Shown in pieces: positions 1 through 45,000 of a stretch of DNA of 64,000 nucleotides. The translations under genes and the position numbers were made by a program. Below the pieces are notes generated by a model, which ran no database searches, was not told where the DNA came from, and saw only the letters and a program-made list of their open reading frames with translations. The stretch comes from Monomorium pharaonis (lineage: Eukaryota; Arthropoda; Insecta; Hymenoptera; Formicidae): NCBI RefSeq assembly GCF_013373865.1, contig NC_050476.1, positions 20,411,686 through 20,475,685 of the forward strand, in the 5' to 3' direction. Position 1 is the first letter of the stretch. Each line of letters opens with the position of its first letter.

Positions 1-3000
1 TACGCTGCGTAAGAGAGTGACAGCCACTCTCAGGTACATATGCGAGATCCTTGAATGCGATGCGAGCATCTATTCCATAAAATCAGCACATCTTCGCGGA
101 GAGACGTTTGCCTCCTCGGCGGAGTCCACGACTGTGCCGCGACGCACAAACGAGGCATAATTCCCGGCGGATCGCCCTCTTGTGCGCATAATCGCGGAAT
201 TATGTCACGGCGTAGCTGCGCGAGATTCCTCCACGGCGGGGCTGTGATGCTGGGTTACGTCATGTCGCCGATGCGTGGAAACAGGGAGAGTCCCGCCTGC
301 GTTACATATTTGGTAGGATATCGTTCCGCGCGCGCCGAGGCCGCGCGATCGAACGCGCAAGACGCATCTCGCGGGATGCCATCATTACGGCAGACGTTGG
401 CAAAGTTAAAAAGGAAGAGAAGAGAGACCTCCTCTCACGAACCGGTTTCTCGCATGCCCGGTAATTGAATTGCCTCACCAAAAAGAGTTTTGCTGGTCCA
501 CGTATTTTATATTTTTATATATATATTTTTTTTCATTTCGCGTTTAGAATTTTTTTATATATTATTTTTTGCATAATTTTACTGAGCAAGAGATATATTC
601 ATCTTTCTTTATTGACGGAGATGAAAAAATTGAAGCAAGTGGAAGAAGATGACCGGAATCAACTTGCCCGCGTTCGCCGAGATTGCCAGAAGGAGCCGTG
701 TTAAGCGATCCCACGCGTTTAAGTTAATTGTATGAATTACGCTGGCGCGATACTGATGTTATGGAATAATATGCGCACGTGGACGACTTTGTTAAGTGGC
801 AACGACACCCGCGAATTTAGACATTTGACATTTACGTGCGCCATTCGTTAAAGACGATTAATCTTTTAAGACCAGTAAAAATTCAATTACTGTTATTGCA
901 TTACATTATAATAAATTAAGACCGTTATTTATAGCTCGCGTCTTATATTTAAAGATATATAACTTAAGCCATTATTGAAAAAGAAATTAATACATTAATT
1001 CATTTTATCAAGATATTAATAAAAAAGAGAATTTTTCAAATAAAATAATAAGAAGTTATATTTTTAGATTATATTTTTAAATAATTACATAGATTAATAA
1101 AACGAAATGAAATAAACAGAACGCAATATTTTTAAAAGCGTTTACCTCAAATAGAGTTATTTTTTATCACGGACAAATAAACAGGTTACAGCGAAAGTGC
1201 ATAATAAAAAATGTAAACGATAAATCAGACTGATCTACTTCCCTCAATCTGCTTTATATTCAATTTACCGAAATGAGTAATGGACACACACTTTCTCCAC
1301 TTTATGAAAACTTTCAGTTGTCAATGATGGTGAAAAAATTATCTTTATCGTTCACATTCTTACACAATATACAGTTATATTAAACTCTCAATTCTTCTCT
1401 TCCACGATATTTAAGTAGAACGACACTGTCCTTCACAGTAACGTAATAGTGACATTGAGATTATACAGCACAACGATTATATCATTGCATAAGTAACAAT
1501 AGCCTTGAGATACGACCGAGCTTTTAAAGCTTAAAGAAATCTCACTAATCATTATTTGTCATGTCGTAGACGTATTTTTTAAAAAGAACGATTTTCTTTA
1601 AAGTATTACATTTGAAAATTTAACTAGATATAGGTCTAAAAATCTTGTTAAATTATCAAAATAATTACCGATGCTTCGATGTTACGTTGATGATCCAACA
1701 AATTACTTTCCGTTGTTTTTGCCATGTATAAATTTTTATAATAAGTCAAAGTTATCGCAAGCAGTGTGTATTAAAATGTATAAATCACATAATTCATGAA
1801 CCAGAGAATATCCGTACTATTTTTGAAATTTTATACCTCTTTCATATGTTTACTGAAGCAGCATTACTTTCCAATTTGAAGAAAATTGTCTTTAAACTGT
1901 TCCACGCCCGTGTTCCCCAATTGCTTCCTACTCATAAGATATGGTAATCCTCGAGTCTTGTAAAAAAAAAATACTCTCTCACTGCCTCTGCCGCGCTCAC
2001 CGTATTTTGAGACAAACGATAAAGCGTCATAAGCTGCGGAACTAAAATGAGGCATGTGCAGCGAGATAAGCAAGAAAATGGGCAAGAGAAAAAGAATAAC
2101 GAGGAACGATGCCCGGGACGGCGTTCCTTGAGAGCCCGCTCGGTCCTGGAGTGCGTCGTTGACACAAGCAGAACTTTCATCTACAAGGCAAATGTGTGGA
2201 AGCACGATTCCGTTTTCGTTCTCTTCCACGTTATTCAAATAGACCGCGGCCTTCGTGACGCAATGGCGTACTCGTGGAATTATACACTGACGCTATTAAT
2301 TAATTAATTTCGTTTACTTATACCAAGAATATAATTATACGGAGAATTTGTAATGCGCGTAGACACTTCATGAAATTTTGAGAGGAAGAGCAATGGCGCA
2401 CTTTATTTTCAAATGTCACACGATTTTCTCGAAATGAACATTATCTAATTAGATAAGTTTATTTTGTGTGTGAAACAACGAATTACATAAACGCTCCTTT
2501 ATCCAACAATTAATTATTTTGTTAAAAATTTTGTGTGACCTAATCAGACATATATTTTCAAGATTGCATTGTTAAATAAGATTGTTTTATTCATTAAACA
2601 GGCGAGTAGATTATAACTTTGTAATATTTAAGATTTAAAAATGAGATTTACCGACTCTAAAATGTAAATAAAACTTGCAAAAGTCGATTTTTTAATATAA
2701 TATAATATAATATAATATAATGCAGATTTTTTAATATAAAAAAGAATAAGGAAACTATGAAAGTATAATGAATATCCTTAGCTAACGCTATTATCTTCGA
2801 ATCTCTTTCGCTTACAGACTTACGCCACTGACCGCAATCAATGTACTCTTCCTCTATGCTCTTCCCTGTCCTCGACTCCGATTTTTTTACGATATAATAA
2901 AACTGTTTTTGATCAATTTTTATCGCGACCCTCGCGCAATGAGATCCGTCCGTTTAGATATATTTTATTTCCATTCTAGATAAATTTAATATATCAAGTT

Positions 3001-3367
3001 ACGCAATATACATTTTCTATTAGCGCGCAGAGCGTATTTCCCAATTATCGCTGTTCTGAACGTTCGGCGTTCATAAAGTGGCGTTTTCAAGCATGAAATT
3101 GGAGTTATTAAACTTTCGCGTAGACTTTCTTCCAAGAGTCTCCTATTTTCCGACGTGTTATGCGCTTTCAGAGGAGAAATAAAATTTCACCAATCCCAGG
3201 TTCGATCACGGTCGGCTTACGTGCTAAACCGCTTATTGATGAAATCCATGATGGCGTTTAAGTCGGTTTAAGACCCCGTCGAAATCAAGCCCGACAAAGA
3301 GACAGTCCACGTACCGCGAGCAACTCTTTACAAAGGATTCCCCTAACAGATACTCATAATGTTACAG
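1..3367. other. Non-coding DNA upstream of the first visible collagen exon
   Basis: The first 470 bases are GC-rich, the rest AT-rich. No signal-peptide exon with a proper donor was found on the + strand, so this is probably part of an intron, possibly with regulatory sequence. A short ATATA-type pentanucleotide repeat lies at about 2694-2722. Confidence 0.5.
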
Positions 3368-34373
<31,006 letters not shown>

Positions 34374-35210
34374 ACAGAACATCAAAATTGCGCGTACATC
34401 CGAAACAATCGGAATCAGTGACGTGCAAGGGCGTAGCAGCCTATGTATATAAAGAAGCACGAAAAACTTTTTTTCTATTAGTTAAGTTATATATCTGGCC
34501 GGGTGCCATAAGTTCGTAGACCTTATATTAAATAGAAACACAAATAGAACGCTCAGGAAGCACACGGTAAGAGGCTTGAGATAACGTGGACAACATACGG
34601 ATCTGGAAAACATTGTAAAGGGACGTTCTTCAAATATCTTCTAGTCTGTTATACTATTTGAAAAAGAAATTATATGGATAAACATCTCCGTTTTAAGTTG
34701 GCCGTTGAAGTTGATATATCGGATATGAAAGGCAATTGAGTACTTTGTTAAACATTTCAATTTATCGGTATATTCCTCTCCGGAAATGGCGACGAAATGA
34801 AAGAAGAGTACTTGTCAAAGTGGCTGCTGTTGAATCGAGACCTGTATAGTTGCTTATCTGAAAATCCTTATCGCCAACTCCTTCTCGCTTTCGGGAATTT
34901 GTCGTTGTTATTCTTTCCCACTCTATGCAGGAGGTCTACAACTCACACTCCCGGTCATCTCATCTCTTCCTGCGCGCCTGATAAAAAGCGCCGCCGGCTG
35001 CCGTGAAAGCAAGTAACTGCCTTATGCCAAATAGAAAAAAAACCCGTCGCGTTCGGCTATCGCAAAACTGCCAATAACGTCGCGTTTGCCGATGCGATTT
35101 ACGAGAGATTACACTACGATAATTAAATTAACGTTATATGTATATTATCGCTGTCGTAACTATTATCTATGTATCTCGCATTGAATAAAGATCCTTTTGT
35201 ATAAGCTAAT
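34374..35210 (+). other. Collagen IV 3' untranslated region (probable)
   Basis: Non-coding, moderately GC-balanced sequence after the stop codon. The first AATAAA downstream of the stop is near its end. The 3' border is a guess of 20 or so bases past that signal. Confidence 0.6.
35184..35189 (+). terminator. Polyadenylation signal AATAAA (collagen IV)
   Basis: Canonical hexamer about 810 bases after the collagen stop. I saw no earlier AATAAA in the 3' UTR. The sequence becomes strongly AT-rich after it. Confidence 0.6.
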
Positions 35211-36087
35211 CGGAATTTTTCCAAACCATTTAACTGCCTTTCTTCCCCAAAATCTCGACAAATTACAAAATTTCACAACGCAAAAATGAATAAAAATAAA
35301 TTAATAAAACATTGCTGCATTTAATAATTGATTGATTTAACTTGAAATATTAATCCGTTCGATGAGAAAATCAAAGAATACGAAACTTTATCGTTTTATT
35401 CGTAATACTTTGGCAATTTATTTTTTTCATTATCTACAAAATAAAACGCAAAAGTTAATTGTTTGAAAAATGTAAACCAACATATCATTTTCTTAAATAA
35501 AATAAAATCGTATTAAAGTTACTTCCTGCTTTTCCAGGAGATAAAAAATAAAAATATATCTAGCATTATTTTTAGAGAGTACATTAAAAAATAATATCAC
35601 GCTAAGCTCTTGAGCGAGGACATATCTGGATATACATGACGATTGTGATCAAGGAAAAGGAGAAATGTCAGAGGATACTTAACGTGTTCGCAGAACGCAT
35701 AAAAGAATCAACCAAATGAAGCAAGAACACTGAAATTATTTGACAGTTTAATAAAAGGCGAACGGGCCTTCTTCAGGAAACACGCGAAGTTCACATACAA
35801 GCTCGTCGTACGAAATGAACGTACACGGTGAGAGATCGATATTATATTTATATTTATAAAATTATTCATCATTAGAAAGCACATATGATCTATCTATATG
35901 ACGTAATTTGCTACGCACACCCGCGTACGAGCGTGCCTACGAACAACGCACACCCCTTTACACGCATACATGCATACACACCGCAACGCCTAAAACACCA
36001 CGACGTTTTTTTCATCTCGCACCCTGACATAAGCACGCACGCGCGGACATACACAAACATGTACGTACGCATTAATCTCTTCTTTTA

Positions 36088-36091
<4 letters not shown>

Positions 36092-36155
<64 letters not shown>
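36092..36155. repeat. CT/GA microsatellite
   Basis: About 32 uninterrupted TC units in the convergent 3' flank. GA-rich if it is part of the taiman transcript. Confidence 0.97.
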
Positions 36156-36159
<4 letters not shown>

Positions 36160-37623
36160 CCCCACCTCTCTTTTTCATGCTTCTTGCTCTGTCTCTCATT
36201 TCCTTTTTCTCACTATCCCTCTCGTACGCGTAATATACGTATCCGCGTTCACAAGCGAGTACATGCCTATGTATGTACGTGTACATATTCAGAGTACCTC
36301 ACGATTGTGTTTTTTTTCTTTTTTCTTTACGGAGATTACAACTTTGTAACTGCTTTCAATTGGAAGAAAAAGCAACAGGGGACGAGCAGGCCAAGTATTA
36401 ATGTCATCACAGTATCAACGTCATCGTCATTATCGTGATTATTATCCTCATCATTACCGTCATCGTCATATACTTGTTTCCTCGCGCCACGAATTTCATA
36501 CCGTACAAAATATTAAGAAACAACAAAAGTAAAACAACAATGCGTGTTCAAATGTCTAACAGTTTTTTTTTTACTAAACACATGTAACAAAAATTTATTT
36601 TTTTAATTTTTCATTATGTATGTCTCAACAATACAAATACGACACGATATAAACTAATATCTGCGAAATAAATCCGAAAAGCTCAAAACGCGAATCCCTT
36701 TTCCCTTCGATGAAAAACTTTCAAAATTTAAAAAAAAAACAAGATGGACGCATAATAATATAAATATAAATACACGCCAAATAAACACTAGAATTGCCAC
36801 GCGCGCGTCCATCGTAATCACATTGCAAATCACGGTTGAAACGAAACGGAAAAGAGAAACGGCTGTATCCCGTGCGTAATCCATATTCGCGTAATTAAAA
36901 CGATATATCTCGCCGTTCCGGAAGAAAACTCGCCAACGTTCCTATTCGCGTAAACTAGCCCTCGACAGTTTCATCACACATTATCCGAAAACCTCTAGTA
37001 GCGATTTCTTCCAACTTTTTTAATAAGTGGTGAATTTCCTGGAAAAATAAGACACTTGCGTGAGATTTCTTTCATATGTATGTGTTACACGCGTATACAC
37101 ACACACACGCGCGCGCGCGCGCATAGCATCGTGTGCATATACACGTGTAGGTGTAATTAGATTTCCTCTTTTCTTCATTTATATAACAACAAATGTTCAT
37201 TTAGAAGTAATTTAGTGTGCATCTAAGACCCAAAAGAGAATCATTACCGAGCTATGCAAAATAGAAGATCGATTTCCTTTTCTTTCTTTCTTTCTTCATC
37301 TCGCATGTATAGATATATAAATATACGTCAATTTATATATCGATTATACATAAATAATGTCCGCATCTATTATTTATATATAACGCGTACATAAACCCAC
37401 TATACATATATATACATATACATTTATACAATATATTTATATTTATATTCATATTTATATTTATATAAAGGTACTCTTACTATTGAATAGAAATATGCAT
37501 ATTCCAAGTGTTCAATAATATCAATATTGATATATATAATAAAATAATATATAATTATTCTTATTATAATAATATAGCAATTGCAACAAGAATATTGGTA
37601 ATAGTGATAATAATAATGTCGCG

Positions 37624-37680
<57 letters not shown>

Positions 37681-37681
37681 T
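37624..37681. repeat. AAT trinucleotide microsatellite
   Basis: About 19 units of ATA/AAT in the 3' flank, continuing into imperfect ATAAT and AAAAT repeats to about 37715. Confidence 0.95.
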
Positions 37682-38737
37682 TAATATAATATAATAATAA
37701 AATAAAATAAAATAATTAATAGTTATTACAATATAATAATAGTTATAATCATATTAACAACAACAAGTATTCTTTGTCACATTTTGGTTGCAGATTCTTA
37801 CAATCACAAATATATTATTCATAAATGTAATAGTCGAAAAAGAATGTTAAATTAAGAAGAATACGTGAATATAGAGTGCTCTATTTCCTTTTTTCTTTCT
37901 GTGTATAGAATAATTAAATCCTATAAATAGTATATATCTTCAACAGCCAGTGGTATAATAAAGTATACCTTTTTTGAGGTACCTATATATAGTTTCCTCT
38001 CCTTTTTTCCCCGCTTTTGTGATATACCAAATACAATACTGACGGAGAACGCGATACACACGCACACGCGCAGACATTAACACATACTTACACGCATGCA
38101 TACATACATATCAGGTAAAATGCGGATGTGGGTTCATCATAAGCCTGCAATCGTCACAGCATTATCCTCGGTATACAATATATATCTTCAGGTCATCCGA
38201 AGCCTGAGACGAGAGCCCGAGACGAGAGAGAGACTTTCCTCAACAAACCAATAAAAACAAAAAACCCAACAAAAACTAACAAAAAGCGGCGGGAACGAAC
38301 GCCGCAAATCGATTCTCTCCGTGTCGCGATACGTTGCGACTTCGATACTTCCATGGCGTAATTTAGCTAGGAAGTCTCGACACAGCCAAACAGAAACGGA
38401 AACTTTTGGTCCTTCGAGTTCAAAAAGCAAAAGGTAAGGGAATAGGTCCCGCCGGTTCCCCCTTTTTTCTATCTCTCTTTTTCTTTCTATCTCTATCTCA
38501 CTTTTTTCTGTCTTTCTATCTCTCATTCTCCTTCTCTCTCTCTCTCTTTTGCTCTCGCTCGTCCCTCTCTTCTTGACTGATCGACAGGCAACATTCTAGA
38601 GAGCACCACGCGCTAGTTTTGCATTGTATTTGGTGATACGTATATGAATACTGACTCCGTGTATGACGTTACATATAATACAATAGTATCCATTACGTAT
38701 AAGTGTACATGCATTTTATAACTCTCACTCTCATTCT

Positions 38738-38747
<10 letters not shown>

Positions 38748-38816
<69 letters not shown>
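38748..38816. repeat. CT/GA microsatellite close to the taiman stop
   Basis: About 34 CT units preceded by a run of C. Its upper end is about 140 bases beyond the taiman stop codon, so it probably lies in the taiman 3' UTR as a GA repeat. Confidence 0.96.
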
Positions 38817-38823
<7 letters not shown>

Positions 38824-38954
38824 GCATTTTCTCTCTTTCGCACTTTCGCTATCTTCCGCGTTTTTACGTCTTATATATCTCCGTTTCGCTCTCCGCACAC
38901 TCAAAAATATATTACATATAACTCTTTACTGCGTGACGGGATAGTGGCCTGCAG

Positions 38955-39026
38955 TCACTCGGACTGCAGTAGCTTCTGCAGCAACGATGACTTCGTCGGA
39001 TCACCTCGTGCCTCCTCTATAGTAAT
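38955..39026 (-). CDS. tai: taiman last exon (terminal LxxLL)
   Basis: Twenty-three codons plus TGA, phase 0. Reads ITIEEARGDPTKSS then LLQKLLQSE and stop. The terminal LQKLL at 38967-38981 is an LxxLL box. The acceptor is tgatttcag. Too short to appear as an ORF; found from the splice site and motif. Confidence 0.92.
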   Translation of the reverse strand: MTIEEARGDPTKSSLLQKLLQSE

Positions 39027-42000
39027 CTGAAATCAAAAGGCTTCCATTAGAATTGTCTTCGCTATCTGACATCAACGAGGATTTCGAAACCGATCGCCAA
39101 GAGTATACATCTATGTATAGAATAACAGATTATTTGCAAAAACTACAAAATATTAAAGAACTAGTTTTTTTTAGCACTAAGATTTAAATCTTTGACACCA
39201 AAATACCTTTGGTATCCCAAAAACTTTATAAGCTTAATTAAATAATAAAATTAGTAATGAAACCAGGCACTATGAAATCAGAAATTGTTTAATAAAATAG
39301 GATTCGTGGACATTAAGGATCTACGACATCGGAAATTTATAGAAATCAAGAATTAATAGAACAGAATTTACAATAATGATACAAAATTTATTTTATAAAT
39401 GTATTTTATAAATAAAGATTCAATGATGCTTTTGCAATTAAGGATTTATGGCACCGAGTATTTTCGAAATGTGTAAATTCGGGAATATGTGCATACAAAA
39501 ATTGTATTTAACTAACTTCTTTAATAATTTTGTACAGAATTTATAGTATTAAAATTGAATGTCGAGAACTCTATAAAATTAAGAATTTGCAGCATCAAAG
39601 ATATAAAATTTTAAGGATTTATAAAATCAAGGTTCTGCAAACCTAATATATTTGGGGAACAAAAGATTAATAAGGTTTAATAAGGAGTAAGATCTCTACA
39701 GTGAATATTTCTCCGACAATCGGTTTGAAATCGCTTTGATGATTGACAATTTACTCTGCATTATTTTCACCGTACAAGATTTAAACATTAATTTCAAATA
39801 TTTTCAAATAGCAGTATATTAATGATGCAGCTGTGTCTCGTATATTTAGTATCCATATGAAGTCGTTTGGAATATTGTCGTAAGATTTCAAGGAATCACG
39901 TATTTGAAATCCAATTCTTCATTATTCAAATGTGTGAATCCTTTTAATAGTAATGTCCAAACGATATTTAGCCCGGACAAACTTAAAAAAACAGAAATCT
40001 GAAGCCACATAGCAACTACACATCCAATATTTCAATGCACAATAATGATTGCTACTATAAAATTTTTTAAACGAAAGAATAATTCCGCCTTTAATTATCA
40101 ATTGAATATTTTCACTTCGCGATTGATGTAAGTGTAACTCAAAAGATATCGTTTTTTCAGAAATATTTTTTAGAATGGAGTAGTATTTTTTTTTCATTGT
40201 TTTCTTTCATTTTTCATTTGAAATTAATATTTCAATAGATGAAATTAATATTTTATAAGAATAAAAATCTTTAACTGAATTAATGATAGATATTATATTA
40301 TTCGATACATTATCACCTAAATTGAAGTAAATTTTATTTTTCTACTTGATACACGATTAATACATTCAACATATAAATTAGACAAAACTGCTGCTAAAAA
40401 AATAATTATTTTGTAATTTATTTTATAAGTAAAAATAACATTATATGTTAAAAATCAATTGATACTAAGTTAAAGATAATTGATACTAAATTAATTGCAT
40501 TTCAGTCGAGTTTCCTTGCAGATATAACTATAACATATTCGATATATAGAACATACATTTAAAAACTCGTACAAATTTAAATTTAAAATGCCTTTCTAAA
40601 CCCTCCTCATTGTAGCATTAGCGGGTTTCCTCATGCAATAAGAATAACCGTTCTCGGAAAAAAAGGAAATTAAGAACTACGCGTAGATATCTAGTTGGCT
40701 CACTGTGAAAAAGCATTACTAGACGTACGTTATACAATACAACAAATGATAGTATGATTACTGATTACTTCGAATGAGCTGAAGCTTACAACACCATCAC
40801 CCTGTAGATACGAAAGAAAACACTTTTTGCTCGGCATCCCCTACATGGACATTCGATACAAAAATGAGTGCATATTACGCTGAAATCTTTAAAAATATTG
40901 AAAAAAAATAATGCGCGGCGCACATGGAAAAAATCCCAGACACTTCAACACGAAAAATTAGTTTCCACTTTCATTTTATTTTTTATGTAGATAAAATGTT
41001 TTAAAAACACTTAAAATTTAATAATTATTAATTAATTTTATTTAATTTTACTCAATAATCGTAAAAAACATTTATTATATTGTTAAAATAAAATTTATTA
41101 GTAAAATAAAATTTATTAGTAAAGTCATATTTTATATAAAATAATTTCCAAAATTATTTGACACAATAATTTGTTTATAAATATTCCATTTCTTTCATAA
41201 ATTTATATCCCAGATTTTTCTAATTTTTAAATGATATCATTTTTTCTTATTTTTTGAACATCTAAAAGTAAATTTTTCATAGTAAAATAAATATATCTCA
41301 GAATAAATCTTTTTATAAATAGTTTGACATGAAATCAGAAACTTTTTAATCTGCTTAAAATTAATAAAAAATAAAATTCTTATATATTCATACAAACACA
41401 GAATTCTCTCTTCCCATTTCCTATACGAAATTATAATTCAAAATTTATATTGAGAAAAGTAATTTTAAATTTGATATAAGAATATATAAAGTTCTGAGCT
41501 TTATCCATTAACCACCTAGTAACCGCACAAACTTTACAGATTTCAGTATTTCTTTAATATTTAGAGTTATATCAATTATTTTGACTAAAATATCATAAAA
41601 TTAAAACAGAACGTTACGCTGGCGCTGTATCAGCTGTACGCTTGCATGAATAAAACAAAAATTAAAAGAAGTTACTTGCAGTTAATGCAGCCAGAGAAGT
41701 ACAATTAGTTCTTGCACAAAATGTAATGCAATTCGTGAACGCGCTACATTATGCAGTAGAGGCAATTAATGTGTTTAGCTAATGCGCCTCAATAAAATCC
41801 ATTTCGAACAAAAATCTACTTGGCGTGATAACAAAATCAGCTTATTTAATACTAAACACAGCGTTTCTCATTGACACTGAGTGTAAAACTTAAACGTATT
41901 CTTCGACAACATTTGACGCTGTAATGCGTACTTCTTAATAAAAAATAATGTGCAGAAAATTTAATCTTCTTAAAAAAATAAAGATTAATTATATTTTTAT

Positions 42001-45000
42001 TTACATAAATATTTTTATAACGTATTGTATGCTTTCTGTAATAATAAATTATAAAATATAAAATTTTATGAAAACGTAAACCTTTATATAATTTATACAT
42101 TAAGACAAAAATACTATGGTTTATTTCTTTAAAGATTTGTAAAATTTGTATTTTGATTCAACAAGAAATTTATAACTAAATTTTGATAATTTTAATAACA
42201 TATTTGACATCCATGTATTAAATAAAAAAACGTATAATTTTTTGTGAGAAAAAAGAAATAAATTTGAAAGAATAAGAAATAAATTAAAAGATATCTAAAA
42301 ATGTTTAAATGTCTTCTTCTCATTGAGCGATTAAACTAAAAAGAAGTGGAAATAGTACATAGTAGAAAGAAAAAGAATAAGAAGAATGTAAGAATAAATT
42401 CTACAACTATAAAGCCAATCCTTAATTTAAAAGATTAGAAATTCGTAGCTTCGCCAAATGTAAATGCTCGATCTCCCTCAATTCTTCTTTAATTCAACTA
42501 TGATTCTCATGATTTATTTTACTTTAGCATGGAATCTCCAACTGTACGACTATTGCGGAAAATCCAGAGAGAATTATCATTACGTGCGAATACTGTAACG
42601 ATAATGCCAAGATATAATCGTCAAATGACGATTTTGCATGCATTTGTAGAGCGCTGTATTTAAAAAAAAAGTAACCCCCAAGTTTTACGCTCAGTGCGCA
42701 AATAGAAAGATCATTAAACAATATTTCGTGCACAATCAGTTCTGAAGCCAAGCGTATAGAGGGAAGACATAGCATAACAAAATCAATTTTTAAAAAATAC
42801 GTAAAAGTAATTATATATTGTCGGAATGGGGCTCTTACCCTGGAGGACGAGGGGGCACTTCCGGCGCTCCCCCAGATCTTGGCGGGGCCATCGCTAACCA
42901 CAGCCTCACCTAGTTGGGACATCGTAACAGTAGGCGTTACCACAGTCTTTGTAAAACTAAAGTATTAATGCCTCTTCTTACAAGAAGCGGGAGATTATGC
43001 ATTAACGATCGCGCGTGCTTCAGCCTGTACACCGATACAAATTCCGTACGCTCTCAATCGAGGGTTCGCTTCTGTCTCTCTCATGAAAGACTCTTGCAGA
43101 GATTATCATGCTAACGTTCAATTCTAATCAAACGCGACGAAAGTCTACAGTAAATTTTTTTTATGTACAAATTTTTTAACCGTGACACATTTGAAACTTG
43201 AAAGAGTTAAGGCTCGACACTTCCGTCGTGTATCTCTGAAATTTTTTACATAGATCTCACGGAGAAACACACGGCGCCTCAGGAGATTGCGTTGTAAACA
43301 AGCGTAATAGTTGTAACAGTAATCGCGTGCGATGACGAGTCTAAAAAAATGTGCGTGATCTACGAGGGGAAAAACTCTATATATATATATATATATATGT
43401 GATGCATGTAATACTTTTTCACAGTACTCGCTCATGAGACTCACGTCGTATGAGAGATTAATATATCGGGATTGCAAGACCGGAGTTAATACTGGGAGTA
43501 TACAATTAAAGTTTGACAAAATCCGAAAAGGAGGAAAAACAATGTCTCTCTATATAGAAATGCAGACAAAAATACAAACTTATTTGAAATTTCACCTGCC
43601 ACACCGCGAAACGGCAAATCATCTTCAAGCGATTCATAACTTTTTCATTCGAGTACGCTGAAAGCATACTGCGAAATCTCGCATTTTAGAAATGAGTAAC
43701 TCTTAATGTACCTCATACTTTACGCAACTCTTATAGGTAGTAAAATAACATTATATCTATAAACTTCGTTCGATTCGATTACTCTGCATTCTGATTGCGA
43801 AACACGTAACTATTATTGCATCAAAATAAAAAAATAAAGGAAAAAACGAAGATAAACGTATTGACATAAAACGTAGCTTTACTGAGATATGCCCAGTTTT
43901 GCCCTGCGGGCTAACTCGTAGCCAATCGTCTTTTGAATAGCCGTTTCTATGCGTATTTCGGAACACAAGCAAAACAAAAATTCTACAACCCGGCACGTAC
44001 CTGCAGAAGACATCTCGAATGACAGACCAAGTGCTTCAAAATCATCCTGAGAAACTTGACCAGAAAGATTATTCTGTAGGTTGTTAGGCACTCGCTGTTG
44101 TTGCTGTTGCTGTTGCTGCTGCTGCTGTGTTCGCGCCCCGACAATCGCCCTCAATTCTTGCCGCACAAATTCCGAAGTACTAGCGTTACCTATAACAAGA
44201 AGAATAATTATGAGCGAAACGTCATCATCACAACATGCGTTGGATATCCCTTATACGTCGCGTTCTCAATGTTCAATATGTGCGTTTTTATGTACGTGTG
44301 TGTGTGTGTGTGTTCGTTTGTGTGTGTGTGTGTGTGTGTGTATGTGTGTTTATACGCGCGCATAATTTTAATGTTATTAATTTATATCCGTCACAATACT
44401 ACACTTGTGACATAAAAATTTTGCGACAATATCTTAAAATTATAATACATCTTATATAATATATCCAATTCGGGTGAAAAACGATAATTCTAGGTGTCGT
44501 AACAAAATAAAATATTTAAAAAATACTTTATACATCGTATATTTTCTCTCGATAACACAGATTCTTTAGAATTGACCCTTTTTTATAAAGAAGTTATTTT
44601 TGTATATAATATTAAATATTTTGACAATTAAAATTATGTTAACGTCTAATTTCGATAAGTAAAAGAGTAACAGATATTATTTTATTATTTAATATGACTT
44701 ATAAATATGTAAAAAAAGTCTTTACATATATCATTTTAAAAAATAATAATAAAACACAAAATTTATCATCTAATATTTTATCATACGATAAATTTTCTGA
44801 CCTAATCGAGTACTGAATGGAAAAATTCTTAAAATTTTGATTACAAAAGTAAAAAAGCTTTTCTATATTTCGTTTTATCCTTTCTTACAATTTTAGAATT
44901 TCTAACTTCTTCGAACAATTTTGTCGAAAGCTTTTATTTCTTTTATTTTTCATGGAATATATTGTTTTACTTTCACTCATAGAAAAAGCCATTTTTTAAT

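Larger units (their letters stand above)
35211..38954 (-). other. Shared 3' flank: probable taiman 3' UTR and convergent spacer
   Basis: No coding potential. Holds two CT/GA microsatellites, an AAT repeat and many TA or CA-rich stretches. Several AATAAA matches exist on the - strand (for example TTTATT at 36594), so the end of the taiman transcript cannot be fixed from sequence. Confidence 0.5.

Noticed and set aside
55..468. + strand 137-codon ORF in the GC-rich first 470 bases
   Set aside because: Composition follows local GC content, with no domain and no collagen leader features.
1864..2238. - strand 124-codon ORF with a hydrophobic stretch
   Set aside because: It overlaps other open frames, has no splice partner or recognisable domain, and the hydrophobic part is encoded by T-rich sequence. 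Probably chance.
3199..3208. GGTTCGATCA, like a tRNA T-loop
   Set aside because: The flanks do not form a T stem and no D or anticodon arm fits upstream.
36089..38921. Ser-Leu and Arg-Glu repeat ORFs near the CT microsatellites
   Set aside because: Translations of CT/GA repeats.
42524..42838. Extension of the taiman ORF beyond exon m
   Set aside because: A good gtaaga donor ends the exon at 42839, and the downstream sequence is AT-rich intron. The last exon joins in phase.
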